Assembly (NCBI RefSeq): GCF_000816845.1
Contig: NZ_CP006877.1
Coordinates: 2,051,501-2,115,500, forward strand
DNA length: 64,000 bases
Source: Rhizobium gallicum bv. gallicum R602sp
Lineage (GTDB): Bacteria > Pseudomonadota > Alphaproteobacteria > Rhizobiales > Rhizobiaceae
Reading direction: 5' to 3'
In this document: positions 40,219-50,900 of the stretch, in pieces
How positions within the stretch are numbered: the first letter of the stretch is position 1
Layout of the letters: each line of letters starts with the position of its first letter
Position numbers and translations under genes: made by a program
The notes under the pieces: generated by a model
The model's input: only the letters and a program-made list of their open reading frames with translations
Database searches by the model: none
What the model was told of the DNA's origin: nothing

Positions 40219-40770
40219 ATGTATTCGCGCAAAGTTCTCTTCGTATGCGGGCTCGTCGCCGCGGCATTGTCTCCGGCGGCCGATATTGCCCCTGCTGCGA
40301 CCGCCGCAACCCGCGACAAGGCTTTCTTCGAGTCTGTTGCGGGCAACTGGAGGGGTCCGGGCGAAATCGTCGCCGGCAAATACAAGGGCACGAAATTTAG
40401 CTGCAACCTCATCGGTTCTGCCGTGAGCGACGGCGGCGCCGGCATCAAGCTCGACGGTTCTTGTCGCGTTGGCGTGTTCAAACAGCCAATGTCCGCCCTC
40501 ATCACCCAGTCGCGCGGCGGCTATAAGGGCAAATTCCTTGATGGCGCCGCCGGTAAGGGTCTCGATGTCGTCTCGGGCACCGTCACACAGGACACGGTCG
40601 TCGTCGGCCTGAACCGCGCCAAGCTGAACGGCGCGATGATCGCCCGCGTCCGCGACGACAAGACGATGAACGTCACCGTGTCGGTAAAGGTCGAGGATCG
40701 CATGGTCCCGGTGATCGGCCTCACCCTGACCCGCCAGATCGATGAAATGACGGTCGGCTCCGTCGAGTAG
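40219..40770 (+). CDS. Exported conserved hypothetical protein
   Basis: 183 residues. AAGGAAA precedes the ATG. A signal peptide (SRKVLFVCGLVAAALSPAADI) ends at about residue 30. The mature part is beta-rich: WRGPGEIVAGKYKGTKFSC, GIKLDGSCRVGVFKQPM, two Cys likely linked, then long alternating strands up to LTLTRQIDEM. It looks like a small periplasmic beta protein. No family I can name. It is followed by a strong terminator and a convergent folK. Confidence 0.7.
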   Translation: MYSRKVLFVCGLVAAALSPAADIAPAATAATRDKAFFESVAGNWRGPGEIVAGKYKGTKFSCNLIGSAVSDGGAGIKLDGSCRVGVFKQPMSALITQSRGGYKGKFLDGAAGKGLDVVSGTVTQDTVVVGLNRAKLNGAMIARVRDDKTMNVTVSVKVEDRMVPVIGLTLTRQIDEMTVGSVE

Positions 40771-40795
40771 GACCTGTACGATAGGCAGTTATCCC

Positions 40796-40821
40796 AAGCG
40801 GCCGATTTTGCGCCGCTTTTT
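40796..40821 (+). terminator. Terminator between the exported protein gene and folK
   Basis: AAGCGG (40796-40801) pairs with CCGCTT (40813-40818) and is followed by five Ts. Confidence 0.75.
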
Positions 40822-40825
40822 CATT

Positions 40826-41353
40826 TCAGGCGCTGCGCCACCACTCGCGATCGGAATCGGCGATCTCGATGCCTTGGATATCTGCTCGGGAAAGCCAATC
40901 CGCGACGGTGCGGCCCTTGACGACGAGGTCCGCGGCAAAGTCTGCAAGCGGCATCAGAACGAAGCCTCGCTCGGTCATGCGCGGATGCGGCAGTTCCAGT
41001 CTCGGTGCCCCCTGTTCGATATCGTCGAATGTCAGCAGATCAATGTCGAGCGTTCGCGGTCCCCAACGCTCGATGCGCTCGCGTTTCATGTCGCGCTCGA
41101 TGCCGAGACAGACGTCGAGCAACGCTTCCGGTTCGAGCAACGTGTCGAGTGCCGCGCATGCATTGAAGAAGATGGACTGGTCCGTCTTGCCCCAGGGCGG
41201 CGTGCGGTAGAGCCGCGACACGGCGGTGAGCCGGCAATCGTCACGCCCGTCGAGCTTCCGCAGGGCGGCAGCCATCGATTTCACGGGATCGCCGAGATTG
41301 CCGCCGAGACCGAGCGTGGCGGGCCTGAAACGTTCAGCCGGCAAAGTGTTCAA
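40826..41353 (-). CDS. folK: 2-amino-4-hydroxy-6-hydroxymethyldihydropteridine pyrophosphokinase
   Basis: 175 residues. The HPPK pattern is LGLGGNLGDPVKSM near residue 14, RLYRTPPWGKTDQSIFFNACAAL, and the signature RWGPRTLDIDLLTFDD near residue 96 with the two metal-binding Asp. It adds pyrophosphate to the pterin in folate synthesis. The start is TTG at 41353 with AGGTGAG upstream, and it overlaps the end of folB by 20 bases. folP-folB-folK run as one operon. Confidence 0.94.
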   Translation of the reverse strand: MNTLPAERFRPATLGLGGNLGDPVKSMAAALRKLDGRDDCRLTAVSRLYRTPPWGKTDQSIFFNACAALDTLLEPEALLDVCLGIERDMKRERIERWGPRTLDIDLLTFDDIEQGAPRLELPHPRMTERGFVLMPLADFAADLVVKGRTVADWLSRADIQGIEIADSDREWWRSA

Positions 41354-41705
41354 CGCTCACCTGTACGAAATCCAGGACGCCGGGCACTGGCGCATTCGGC
41401 TTGCGCACCGTGATCTTGGCGCGCCTGATCTGATGAAACTTTCCGCAGAGGCCCTTGGCGATATCGAGCGCCAGCGCTTCGATCAGATTGCGGCGCCTGC
41501 CGGTGACGATCTCCTCTATCACGGTGAAGGCAATCCCGTAATTCACGGTATCGTCGATCGAGTCGCTTTCGAGCGCCCCCGCCGCGACGACGTCGAGCTC
41601 GGCATCGACGAAGAACCGCTGGCCGAGAAACTCCTCTTCGTCGTGAACCCCGTGACGCGCAAAGAACGCGCAATTCTGCAACGTGATTGTATATTTCGTG
41701 CCCAT
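41334..41705 (-). CDS. folB: Dihydroneopterin aldolase
   Basis: 123 residues. The start TITLQNCAFFARHGVHDEEEFLGQRFFVDAEL and the VNYGIAFTVIEEIV stretch, plus LIEALALDIAKGL and VTVRKPNAPVPG, are characteristic of FolB. It splits dihydroneopterin to the 6-hydroxymethyl pterin. Its ATG shares one base with the folP stop (TGATG), which couples translation. Confidence 0.95.
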   Translation of the reverse strand: MGTKYTITLQNCAFFARHGVHDEEEFLGQRFFVDAELDVVAAGALESDSIDDTVNYGIAFTVIEEIVTGRRRNLIEALALDIAKGLCGKFHQIRRAKITVRKPNAPVPGVLDFVQVSVEHFAG

Positions 41706-42568
41706 CAGCCTTCTCTTTGCTCGAAATCCCGGCGCGCCGCCAGCATAGCATCCGCGACCGCTAGCGCATCCCTGTTGATTGCGACATTGTGCACACGGAA
41801 AACCGCGGCACCCTGTAGCCTGAGCAGTGCGCTGCTCGCCGCCGTCGCAACGTCGCGCTCAGCCGCATCCCGTCCTGTGACCGTACCGACGAAGCGCTTT
41901 CGCGACGTGCCCGCCAGCAGCGGCAATCCGAAACGCTGCAATTCGGTAAACCTCGCCATCAGCTCTAGGTTCTCGTCGGCATCCTTGGCAAAGCCGAAGC
42001 CCGGATCGAGCACGATCCGCTCGCGCATGACGCCTGCTTCCGCGGCGATCTCTAGGGAGCGGACCAAGAAATGATACTGGTCCGCAATCACGTCCGGAAG
42101 CTTCTCGCGTTCGCGGCCTGTATGCATGAGGCAGAGCCCGGCGCCGGTATCGGTCGAAACCCTCGCGATCTCCGCCTCCTTCTGCAATCCGAAGACGTCG
42201 TTGATAATATGCGCGCCGGCCCCGACAGCGAGCCGCGCCGTCTCCGCGCGGTAGGTGTCGATCGAAATCAGCGCATCGCTCCTGCCGCGCAAAGCCTCGA
42301 TCACCGGCAGCACGCGGGACTGCTCTTCCGCAGGGCTGACTTCGGCAGCACCCGGGCGTGTCGACTCCCCGCCGATGTCGATAATCGCGGCACCCTCGCT
42401 GACGGACTGAAGGGCATGCTCGACCGCCGCATCCACGCTTTCGTAGCGTCCGCCATCCGAAAAGGAATCCGGCGTCACATTGATGATCGCCATGATTATG
42501 CCGCGCGGCCCGAGTTCTATTTCGCGGCCATGCGCCACGCGCCAGAAACTGCTTCGAAGCTGTAGCAT
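41705..42568 (-). CDS. folP: Dihydropteroate synthase
   Basis: 287 residues from the ATG at 42568 (a GGGA lies 10 bases before it); longer in-frame starts at 42583 and 42637 exist. The two DHPS signatures are seen: IMAIINVTPDSFSDGGRYE near residue 25 and IIDIGGESTRPGAAEVSPAEE near residue 62, with the pABA/pterin site FGFAKDADENLELMARF and the C-terminal RVHNVA. It joins pABA to the pterin and is the sulphonamide target. First gene of folP-folB-folK. Confidence 0.95.
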   Translation of the reverse strand: MLQLRSSFWRVAHGREIELGPRGIIMAIINVTPDSFSDGGRYESVDAAVEHALQSVSEGAAIIDIGGESTRPGAAEVSPAEEQSRVLPVIEALRGRSDALISIDTYRAETARLAVGAGAHIINDVFGLQKEAEIARVSTDTGAGLCLMHTGREREKLPDVIADQYHFLVRSLEIAAEAGVMRERIVLDPGFGFAKDADENLELMARFTELQRFGLPLLAGTSRKRFVGTVTGRDAAERDVATAASSALLRLQGAAVFRVHNVAINRDALAVADAMLAARRDFEQREG

Positions 42569-42671
42569 CGGGGTATATCCCATTGATAATAAAAAAAGCC
42601 GACGCCCTGTATTGCGCTCGCGGTGGCTATGCCCCAAGCTCCGCCGAACTTCAACACGGGTAGCGTCAAGA

Positions 42672-43298
42672 ATGCCTTCCGCATCGCGTTATATGCGTTT
42701 CGTCCTTGCTTTTTCCATGACGGCTGCCCTCTGCATTCCCGCCTCGGCTCAAGTCGTTGCGACCAAAAGCTACTCCTATTTCGACATCCGCGGAAAGAGT
42801 GCCGGCGAGCTCGATGAGGAACTGAGCCGCCGCGGGCCGACGGCGAGCGGCTCCTCCGCGCGTCACCCCGGCGCGACGAAAATCCGCTTCGGCGGCGAGG
42901 CGACCTACGTGCAGAGCAACGGCCGCTGCCGCATCGCCAGCGCAAAGGTGACCGTTCACACGCAGATCATCCTGCCGCGCTGGCGAAACCGCAACGGCGC
43001 CAGCAAACAGCTGTCGACGATCTGGGATGCACTTTCGAGCGACATCAAAAGGCATGAGGAGCGGCACGCGGAAATCGCCCGCACACAAGCACGTCTCATG
43101 GAGCGACGGATTCTCGCACTGCCTGCCCAGCGCAGCTGCGGAGCCATGCAGGAGCTTGTCACGGAAGAATCTAATCGCGGAATAGAAGAACACGACAGGT
43201 TGCAGGCGCGTTTCGACCGCATCGAGGCAGTCAACTTTCAGAGCAGGATGATGCGCTTGCTCAACAGACGAATCAGCTCGTCCGGCAGCGAAAAATAA
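42672..43298 (+). CDS. DUF922-family exported zinc-dependent protease-like protein
   Basis: 208 residues. A signal peptide (MRFVLAFSMTAALCIPASAQ from residue 8) exports it. The mature part begins with YSYFDIRGKSAGELDEELSRRGP, the usual DUF922 entry, and carries the zincin motif HEERH in DIKRHEERHAEIART near residue 125, with a Cys pair. The family is predicted to be a secreted metallo-peptidase. Start choice: the ATG at 42672 (or 42693) is not backed by a strong ribosome site. It is divergent from folP. Confidence 0.8.
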   Translation: MPSASRYMRFVLAFSMTAALCIPASAQVVATKSYSYFDIRGKSAGELDEELSRRGPTASGSSARHPGATKIRFGGEATYVQSNGRCRIASAKVTVHTQIILPRWRNRNGASKQLSTIWDALSSDIKRHEERHAEIARTQARLMERRILALPAQRSCGAMQELVTEESNRGIEEHDRLQARFDRIEAVNFQSRMMRLLNRRISSSGSEK

Positions 43299-43465
43299 CC
43301 CAATTTTCGCAACAAGCACGAAATATCGTTAGCTGAGCAACGAAACCTATGCGAATCCTTCCCCCTCCAAAGCCTGTTAATGATGAAAATTAGCGATATG
43401 CGACTCAACCCGCACGCGCTAATATGAACACATTCGGAAGTTCAGGTGGGATTGACCTGATCTTC

Positions 43466-43572
43466 TGTAATTGGTTCTCCTGGCGCGTTCTAAGCCGCGG
43501 GCGGTCCTCCCTCGCCCGATGGTTATGCGCCCGCCTCGCCTCGCACGTCATCCGGCGCGCGAGGCTTTTTTT
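43466..43572 (+). ncRNA. Candidate small RNA with CCUCCC loop (alpha-r14-like)
   Basis: A 280-base gap without a gene ends in a factor-independent terminator: GCCTCGC (43538-43544) pairs with GCGAGGC (43559-43565), followed by seven Ts. No plus-strand gene needs this terminator. Just upstream GGGCG (43499-43503) and CGCCC (43513-43517) form a hairpin whose loop holds CCTCCC, and TTCTCCT (43475-43481) lies unpaired before it. This anti-Shine-Dalgarno layout is the hallmark of the alpha-r14 sRNA group of rhizobia. The 5' end is not fixed; TTGACC at 43452-43457 could be part of a promoter. Confidence 0.45.
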
Positions 43573-43579
43573 GCGCCCC

Positions 43580-43900
43580 TCAGGCCTGGCGCTCGGGCAC
43601 CTGGACGATAAGTCCGTCGAGCGCCGCCTTCATTCTGATCTGGCACGAAAGCCTCGAAGTCGGGCGGACATCGAAGGCGAAGTCGAGCATGTCTTCTTCC
43701 ATCGCTTCCGGCGGGCCGACGCGCTCGGTCCATTCTTCGTCGACATAGACATGACAGGTCGCACACGCGCATGCGCCGCCGCACTCGGCTTCTATGCCTG
43801 GCACCGAGTTGCGCACGGCATTCTCCATCACGGTGGAGCCTTGATCGACATCCAGATCGAAGCGCGTGCCGTCGAAGGCAACGATAGTCAGTTTGGGCAT
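43580..43900 (-). CDS. 2Fe-2S ferredoxin, adrenodoxin type
   Basis: 106 residues. The cluster ligands are in [15 protein letters not shown] near residue 40 (C-x5-C-x2-C) and the fourth Cys in RLSCQIRM near residue 86. The acidic segment [11 protein letters not shown] fits electron-transfer surfaces. It carries electrons to P450s, oxygenases or Fe-S assembly; the partner is not adjacent. GGAAAG precedes the ATG. Confidence 0.93.
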   Translation of the reverse strand: MPKLTIVAFDGTRFDLDVDQGSTVMENAVRNSVPGIEAECGGACACATCHVYVDEEWTERVGPPEAMEEDMLDFAFDVRPTSRLSCQIRMKAALDGLIVQVPERQA

Positions 43901-44045
43901 GATGCTTTCCGGTATTACATGAAGAGGGAGGATCGAAATTTTTCTTCCAACAAATCCGATGGGCAGTCAACATCGACTGCCTTCACGGTTTCATTCCATA
44001 TTTAAAAGCGACGGGCTTTTCCATTTGCGTCATACCGCTGGCCAC

Positions 44046-44079
44046 AAAAAGACCCGCTGTTCCGGAATGGAGCAGCGGG
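44046..44079 (-). terminator. Terminator after the Hpt gene
   Basis: CCCGCTG (44053-44059) pairs with CAGCGGG (44073-44079). On the minus strand the stem is followed by TCTTTTTG. Confidence 0.8.
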
Positions 44080-44103
44080 CCGAGTGGCTTAAAATGCTCA
44101 GCT

Positions 44104-44472
44104 CTAGCGGCTGAGCTTGAGAATGAAATTTTCGGCTTCGACGACGGCGGCTCCGACCGCGGCCATGCACGCTGCATCGCCGCAATTGTTCTCGAGCATG
44201 TCTGCCGCTTCGGATACCTGGAAGGCCCCCACCGCGCTCGCCGCCCCTTTCAGCCGGTGGGCAGCGGCTAGTATCTTCCTTGCATCGCCTGACGAAACCT
44301 CCTGCAGGCAGGCGCGTGCCTGGCGCGCAAATATCTTCAGGACCTCGACTTCAAGCGCCTTGTCGCCCATCGTCTGCTTTGCCAGATGAACAAGGTCGAT
44401 CGGGCGACCCTTCGAGGGGCAAGGCCCGTTTGAATTATCCGGCGCCTCGAACGCAATACTGACTGCTGCCAT
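44104..44472 (-). CDS. Hpt-domain phosphotransfer protein
   Basis: 122 residues, a single histidine phosphotransfer domain. The phosphorylatable His is in AAHRLKGAASAVGA near residue 72, and helices before (DKALEVEVLKIFARQARACL) and after (SEAADMLENNC) complete the four-helix bundle. A Ser/Pro-rich N-terminal stretch precedes it. It would relay phosphate between a hybrid kinase such as CckA and a response regulator; it is not the ChpT type, which is longer. Two CtrA boxes lie 107-184 bases upstream of its start, in the shared promoter region. Confidence 0.85.
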   Translation of the reverse strand: MAAVSIAFEAPDNSNGPCPSKGRPIDLVHLAKQTMGDKALEVEVLKIFARQARACLQEVSSGDARKILAAAHRLKGAASAVGAFQVSEAADMLENNCGDAACMAAVGAAVVEAENFILKLSR

Positions 44473-44578
44473 GTGCCAATTCTCCCGTCTTTACCCCGCA
44501 GGTGGATTCACACTGCGGTTGGAGAGTGGCGATCGCGTTAAATTCTGGCACATTGAGGACGGGATTCTACCGCTATGG

Positions 44579-44594
44579 TTAACAATCGCTTAAC
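44579..44594. promoter_or_regulatory. CtrA box 1
   Basis: TTAA (44579-44582), 7 bases, TTAAC (44590-44594): an exact TTAA-N7-TTAAC match to the CtrA site. It lies 107 bases upstream of the Hpt start and 340 bases before the giant gene. Confidence 0.65.
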
Positions 44595-44640
44595 GCCCCT
44601 AAATTATTGGTTTTTCGTCGTCCGCCTGCGTTAAATTATG

Positions 44641-44656
44641 TTAACAACGGATTAAC
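44641..44656. promoter_or_regulatory. CtrA box 2
   Basis: TTAA (44641-44644), 7 bases, TTAAC (44652-44656), again an exact match. A further TTAA half-site at 44631-44634 stands 6 bases before it. The region up to 44933 has two more small stems (44827-44844 and 44870-44891) but no gene. Confidence 0.65.
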
Positions 44657-44933
44657 GGATGGTGATTAGCAAGGCTTCATTAATTGTCTCGGAAGCCCGG
44701 ATGTGTCACTACGATACTGGTAGACTAGGTTTATGGTACGCGCCTTTGCTGGCCAAGTGGATAGTGGTAATGTTTTGATACCGTCCGTTTGAAAAAGCGG
44801 CTATCTACCCTGAAATGACATGCTTATCCGTCCGTGAGCTCGGATGGGAAGGTCAGGCAAAGGTTGGAACCCGGACGCGGCACTGTCCGGGAAATGCGGC
44901 TGAACCGGCTGAGATGTAACGAGGCGTAACCGA

Positions 44934-47900
44934 ATGGCGAACAACAAGTATAGCGAGTCGATCGAGGACAAGGCGTTCAAAGCATTGGACGAAGCTCTCC
45001 AGATCGACTTTAGCCAGCAGAAGGCGCCGTCTCGCGGCGCTAAAACGCCTGACGCCCCGGAGGCCAAAGTGTCCGACACGCCATCTGCCCGCAGCAATCA
45101 GCAGGACCAGGATGAGAACCAGCGCCGCCGCGGCCGCGGCTCCAGGACCGAGCAGGTGGCCCGCGCACCGGCGCTGGCCGCGGCGAACGATGCAAACCGC
45201 ATGACGGCGGCCTCCATTCTGAAATCGCTGGACGGCGGCTCGACGCGTTCAGCCGTGCGCAACGCCACGCTCTTCTCGCTGCTGTGGATCGTCGGTGGCG
45301 TCGGCCTGATGGCCCTGCTCTACTCGCCGCAGATCTTGCAGATCCGTTCCGTTGCCGATCTCGCGGCCCTCCCCGGCGTCATTGCCGGCATCGTCGGCAT
45401 CATCGTGCCGGTGCTTCTGTTCTATGCCTTCGCAATCATGATCTCGCGCGCTCAGGACATGCGCAACGCCGCCCGCTCCATGGCGGAAGTGGCACTGCGT
45501 CTCTCCGAACCGGAAACAATCGCATCCGAACGCATCATGACGGTCGGCCAAGCCGTTCGCCGTGAAGTCTCCGCCATGAATGAAGGCATCGAGCGCACGA
45601 TCGCGCGCGCTTCGGAGCTCGAAACCCTGGTTCACTCCGAAGTTAACGCGCTTGAGCGCAGCTATGCCGATAATGAACTGCGCGTGCGCGGCCTGGTTCA
45701 TGAACTCGGCTCCGAGCGCGAAGCGATCGTCAATCACGCTGAGCGCATCCGCAGCTCGATCGTCGGCGTCCATGACCAGCTGAAGGAAGACCTTTCGCTC
45801 GCGACGGAAGAGATCGCCGTGCGCCTTGCGACATCAGGCGAAGCCTTCGCATCGATGATCGACACCCGGGCTGCGACGCTGACGGAAAAATCGGAAACGG
45901 CGATCCAGTCGCTCGGCTCGCTTCTCGCAGCCAAGACCGACTCGCTGCTGCAGACGCTGACCTCCTCCGGTTTTGCGCTGGCACACGAATTCGACACGCG
46001 CCTGGAGACGCTCACCTCCAACCTCAATGATCGCGGTGAGCAGTTGCTCAGCCAGTTCGAAACGCGTGCCTCTACTATGGACAGCAGCGCCGAGAAGCTG
46101 AATGCGGCGCTGAACGACCGCGCCCGCCAGCTGAACGAAATCCTGATTGCCCGCACCCGCGAAATCAACGAAAGTCTGACCGGTGGCGAACGCGAAATCA
46201 CCGGCACGCTCGACGACGTACTTGCCAAGCTCAACGCGTCGCTCGACGATAAGAGCGCAAGCTTCCGTCAGAGCCTGCAGTCCAGCGCCGACGACGCCAT
46301 CATGGACCTCGACCTGCGCTCCGGCTTCTTCGACGAGCGCCTGCAGGCAACCGTCGCCCAGATGTCGACCGCGTTCGATGAGCGCGTGGCGGAATTCACA
46401 AACGCCTTCGACAAGCGCGCTGGTTCGCTTGACACCAAGCTGATGGAAAGCCTTGCGCGCATCAACGAGACGCTGGCCGGCGGCTCGGAATCGATCGACG
46501 GCATCCTCAATTCAAGCATCGAGCGCCTTGGCGCCTCGATGACCGACCAATCCTTCGCGTTGGCGACTGCGCTGAGTACAGGTCAGGAAGTTCTCGAAAG
46601 CTCTCTCGGTAGCAAGGTCGACGAAATCTCCAACGCCCTTTCGGCCCGCAGCAGCGAGATCACCTCTGCCCTGCAGTCTGCAAGCGGGGGGATTTCCGAG
46701 GCGCTCGCCTCCGGCGTTTCCGAGCTGCATGGCAGCCTTTCGGCCCGCAGCAGCGAGATCACTTCTGCCTTGCAGTCCGCAAGCGGCGAGATTTCTGAGG
46801 TGCTCGCCTCAGGCGTCTCCGATCTGCATGGCAGCCTTTCAGGCCGCACCAGCGAGCTCACCTTCGCGCTGCAGAGCGCAAAGGATGAAATTGCTGAGAC
46901 GCTGGCGTCCGGCACGACCGATCTGCGGACGAACCTTTCGAGCCACACCGGCAAACTGACCTCCGCGCTCAAAAATGCCAAAAGCGAGCTTTCCGAGGCT
47001 CTGACATCCGGCACTTCTGAGCTGCAGGCGAATCTTTCGGGCCGCACCAGCGAACTGGCATCTGCTCTGCAGAACGCCACCGGTGAAATTTCACTAGCGC
47101 TCGCAACCGGCACGTCCGAACTCCACAACAATCTCGCGGCGCGTTCGACCGAATTCCGCGAGACCCTGCTGTCGACCACGTCCGACCTCACGGCTGCCGT
47201 GTCCGCCGGCACGGAGCAGATAACCTCCGCATTCGGCCGCGCCGACGAGCTCAACAACGTAATCTCCCAGCGAGCCGCGGCGATCACCCAGGCCCTGGAT
47301 TCCGCCCATGAACGCATCGACGGTGTCATGGCGGAGCGCAGCAGCGCACTCGTCGGCGCGCTCTCGAGCAATCACGACCGCCTGGCCGACACCCTCGACG
47401 AAAAAACGATGGCGCTTGCCATATCGCTCGACGATAGCCAGAGCCGCTTCGACAGCGCGCTGGAAGCCCGCACCAACGCACTCCTCGATACCGTTGCAGG
47501 TGCTGAGGCGCGGGTTGCCGGCGCCTTCACCGACAAGGCAGAGGGGATTCGCAGCGCCTATACCGACAACCAGGAACGGCTCGAACGGTCGCTCGGCGAA
47601 CACGTCGCGGCGCTCTCCTCGACACTCTCCAGCAGCAACAACCGCCTTGAGTCGCTGACGGGCGAAGCAGCCGCACGCATGGAGTCGCTCACCAGCGAAG
47701 CTGCCGCCCGCATCGACGGCAGCCTTGCCTCCGCCCATGACCGCATCCGCGCAACGCTGGACGACCGTGCGAACGCGATCAGCCTTTCGCTCAGCGACGC
47801 CCATGCGCAGCTCAGCAATACGCTGTCCGAGCAGGCAACGACCATCGGCGCCTCGGTCGCCGCAAGCGCCAGCATGCTCGAAATGTCGCTGGAAGATCAT

Positions 47901-50900
47901 GAAGCCTCCATCCGCCAGACGATCGACGGCAGCGCCAGGTCGCTCGAAGAGCGCCTGCGTGAAGGCGCCGGCCAGATCGCCGGCCGCTTCCAGGATGCGG
48001 CAAGCGAAATCTCGCGCTCGGCCGAAACTTTCTCCATGCACCTCGATCAGTCGATAGACGGCATGACCGGCCGTTTTGCTGAAACCGGTTCGCGCGTCGA
48101 AGCTGGCCTTGCCGCTCTCGAAAACCGCATCCGCGACGGAGTCGGCGGTGTCGCAACGCAGGTGGATGCCGCAGGCAGCCGGCTTACGGAAACACTTAAC
48201 GACAGCATTTCGCAACTTCGCGAACTCGGCGACGATGCCGCCTTGCGGGTTACGACCGTCCTGGAAAGCACGAGCGATACGCTTACCGGCGCGATCGACG
48301 AGCGCACGGCGAGCCTCGCCAGCGCAATCGATGAGCGCACAGCAAGTCTCGCAGCTGCGATTGGCGAGCGGACTTCGGCTCTGACTGCCGCTGTCGATGA
48401 ACGGGCTGCAAATCTCACGATGACGATCGACGATCGTGCCGCAAATCTCGCGACGTCCATCGACGACCGCACGGCAAACCTTGCTCAAGCGATGCATCGT
48501 GGCAGCGAGCATATCGACGAACGCCTCTCCACCATGGACCGGGCGCTCAGCCTTGGCCTCAACGCCGTCAATCAGACGATCGAAGGCAAGGCCGCCGGCC
48601 TCGCCTCGACGCTGCGCAGCGCCGTTGCCGATGCTGCCCAGGGCATGGATGCCGAAGCCGCACGCACGGCCGAACTGATGGCCCGCACCGGCCAGCAGTT
48701 CACCGAGGGCCTCGACCAGAAGAGCGGCGAGTTCGCGCGTGCCATGGACGAGCGCTCCGAACAGATCGTCGGCCGCGTTTCCGAAGCGCAGAACCGCCTC
48801 GCGAGCCAGGCAGCCGCCGTCGCCCAGACCTTCTCCGAGGCGGGGAATGCGATCGTCAACAAGGTCGCCGAAGCCGAAACGCTCGTCAGCGGCCAGGTGA
48901 ATGCCATTTCGCAGGCTCTCTCCGAGGCCCAATCGTCGCTGGAGAGCCGCGGTGACGCAATCCGCTCGACGATCGCAAGCGCCAGCGAGGGCATCGCCAC
49001 GACCATGTCGAACGTCGACAGGGCTCTCGAAGCCCGCAGCAGCGCGATCCGCTCCGGTCTGGAAGAGCGCGCACGCGAAATCGATGCGACCTTGACCGAT
49101 GTCGAAAAGGCGCTCGAAGCTCGCGGCCATACGATCCGCTCGACGCTCGACGAGCGCACTCGCGAGCTCAACTCCATGCTCGCCGGCCGTTCTTCCGAGC
49201 TCTCGCGCCTGATCGACGAAACGGCGCATCCAATGATCGAGCGCTACACGGAAGCCGGCAAGGAGGCTGCGGCCCGCATCGCCGCCGCAGCCGAACAGAG
49301 TGCGGACCGCCTGCGCGCCGAAAACGCAGTCCTGGCGAATGCGATCGCGGCCCGAACCGAGAGCGCTTCCACGGCGGTCAATGCTCTTGAAACGAGCCTG
49401 CTTGCCAACGTCAACTCACTCATCGAGCGCCTGTCCGAAAACAGTGCCTCGATGGCGATGATGATGAACAGTGCGGCAGAAGAACTTGCCACTGTCGACG
49501 GCCGCCTCGGCGAGACCACCTCGCGCTTCACCGATTCGGCGTCGAAGGCGGCGGAGATGGTTTCCGCCTCGACCCGTCTTCTTGAAGGAAAGGTCGACCG
49601 CCTCTCCGACATATCGGGCCAAACGCTGGCGCAGGTCGGCGGCATCATCGGCCGCTTCGACGAGCATTCGAAGGTCCTAAGCCAAGCGTCAGACCTGCTC
49701 GCAGCCGCGCAGTCGAACCTCGTCTCGACACTCGAGGAACGTGAAGGCGCGCTGCAGAGCCTCTCCGTCGGCCTCGTCCAACGTTCCGAAGAGATTGAAA
49801 AGACGATGCGTGCGCTCTCCGGCATGGTCGAGAATGCCTTCGAGCGTGCCGAGCAGCGCTCCAACCAGGTCACCGGCAATCTGCGCCAGGGCGTGCAATC
49901 CTCCTTCGCCGATATCGGCCGGGTGCTTTCGGAGACGGAAAAGCGCGCCGAGGCAGCCGCCGAGGCGATGCGCAGCTCGATCGTCAAGGCAGGCGAAGAA
50001 GCGAACGCAACGATCGAAGGCACCTTCGACAATGCCGAACGTCGCTCGAACGACCTGGTGAACCGCCTACGCGGCGGGCTGACCGCGTCGCTTTCCGATG
50101 TCGAGCGAATGCTCGGCGAGGCAGGCCGCGCATCGGACGGTGCTGCCCAGCAGCTCCGCGAATCGCTTCGGGAAGCCGTCGAGGAAGCGGTTGCCCGCTT
50201 CTCCGGCGCCACAGACGAAATCCGCCGTTCGGCCGGCGATATCCGCAAGGAACTCGACATGACGCGCAGCGAATTGAAGCGCGGCGCATTCGACCTTCCG
50301 GAAGAAGCCAAGGAGAGTGCGGCCGCCATGCGCCGTGCCGTTGCCGAGCAGATCAAGGCGCTGCAGGATATTTCGCAGATCGTCAGCCGTTCCACGCAGC
50401 AGCTTGAAGTCTCCGAGCCGGTCGCCCGCGCTGCCGCACAGGCCCAACCCGCTCCGCGCCCGGCGCCTGCGGCCCAGCAGCCTGGCCCGGCGCCCACCCG
50501 CCAGCCCGTCGTCGAAGACGGCTTTGCGCTTCGCGGCACGATCGCGCCGCCGGCGGCCCCTGCGCCGCAGCGGGCCGCGCCTGTACCGGCGACGCCTGCC
50601 CGTCAGGAAACCGGCGGCTGGATCAGCGACCTGCTGCGCGGCGCCTCGCGCGATGAAGCCGCCGAGGAAGCGCCCGCTGCACGCACGGCAGCCCCGAGCG
50701 CCCAGCCCGCGCCGGCACAGCAGCGCAGCGCCGATACCCGCAATCCGCGCCACGTCGTCGAATCGCTGAATTCGCTCTCGGTCGATATCGCCCGCGCGAT
50801 CGATCACGACGCCTCGGTCGATCTGTGGCGCCGTTATCAACGCGGTGAACGCGACGTCTTCACCCGCCGCCTCTACACGCTGAAAGGCCAGCAGACCTTC

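Noticed and set aside
43424..44005. 193-codon plus-strand frame
   Set aside because: Mostly antisense to the ferredoxin gene and crosses a clear terminator.
46638..48488. Regular repeats as a CRISPR-like array
   Set aside because: The repeats are in frame, without unique spacers, and belong to a coding sequence.
47094..49229. 711-codon minus-strand open frame opposite the giant gene
   Set aside because: It is the antisense shadow of a repetitive, GC-rich coding region and has no family features or start site.
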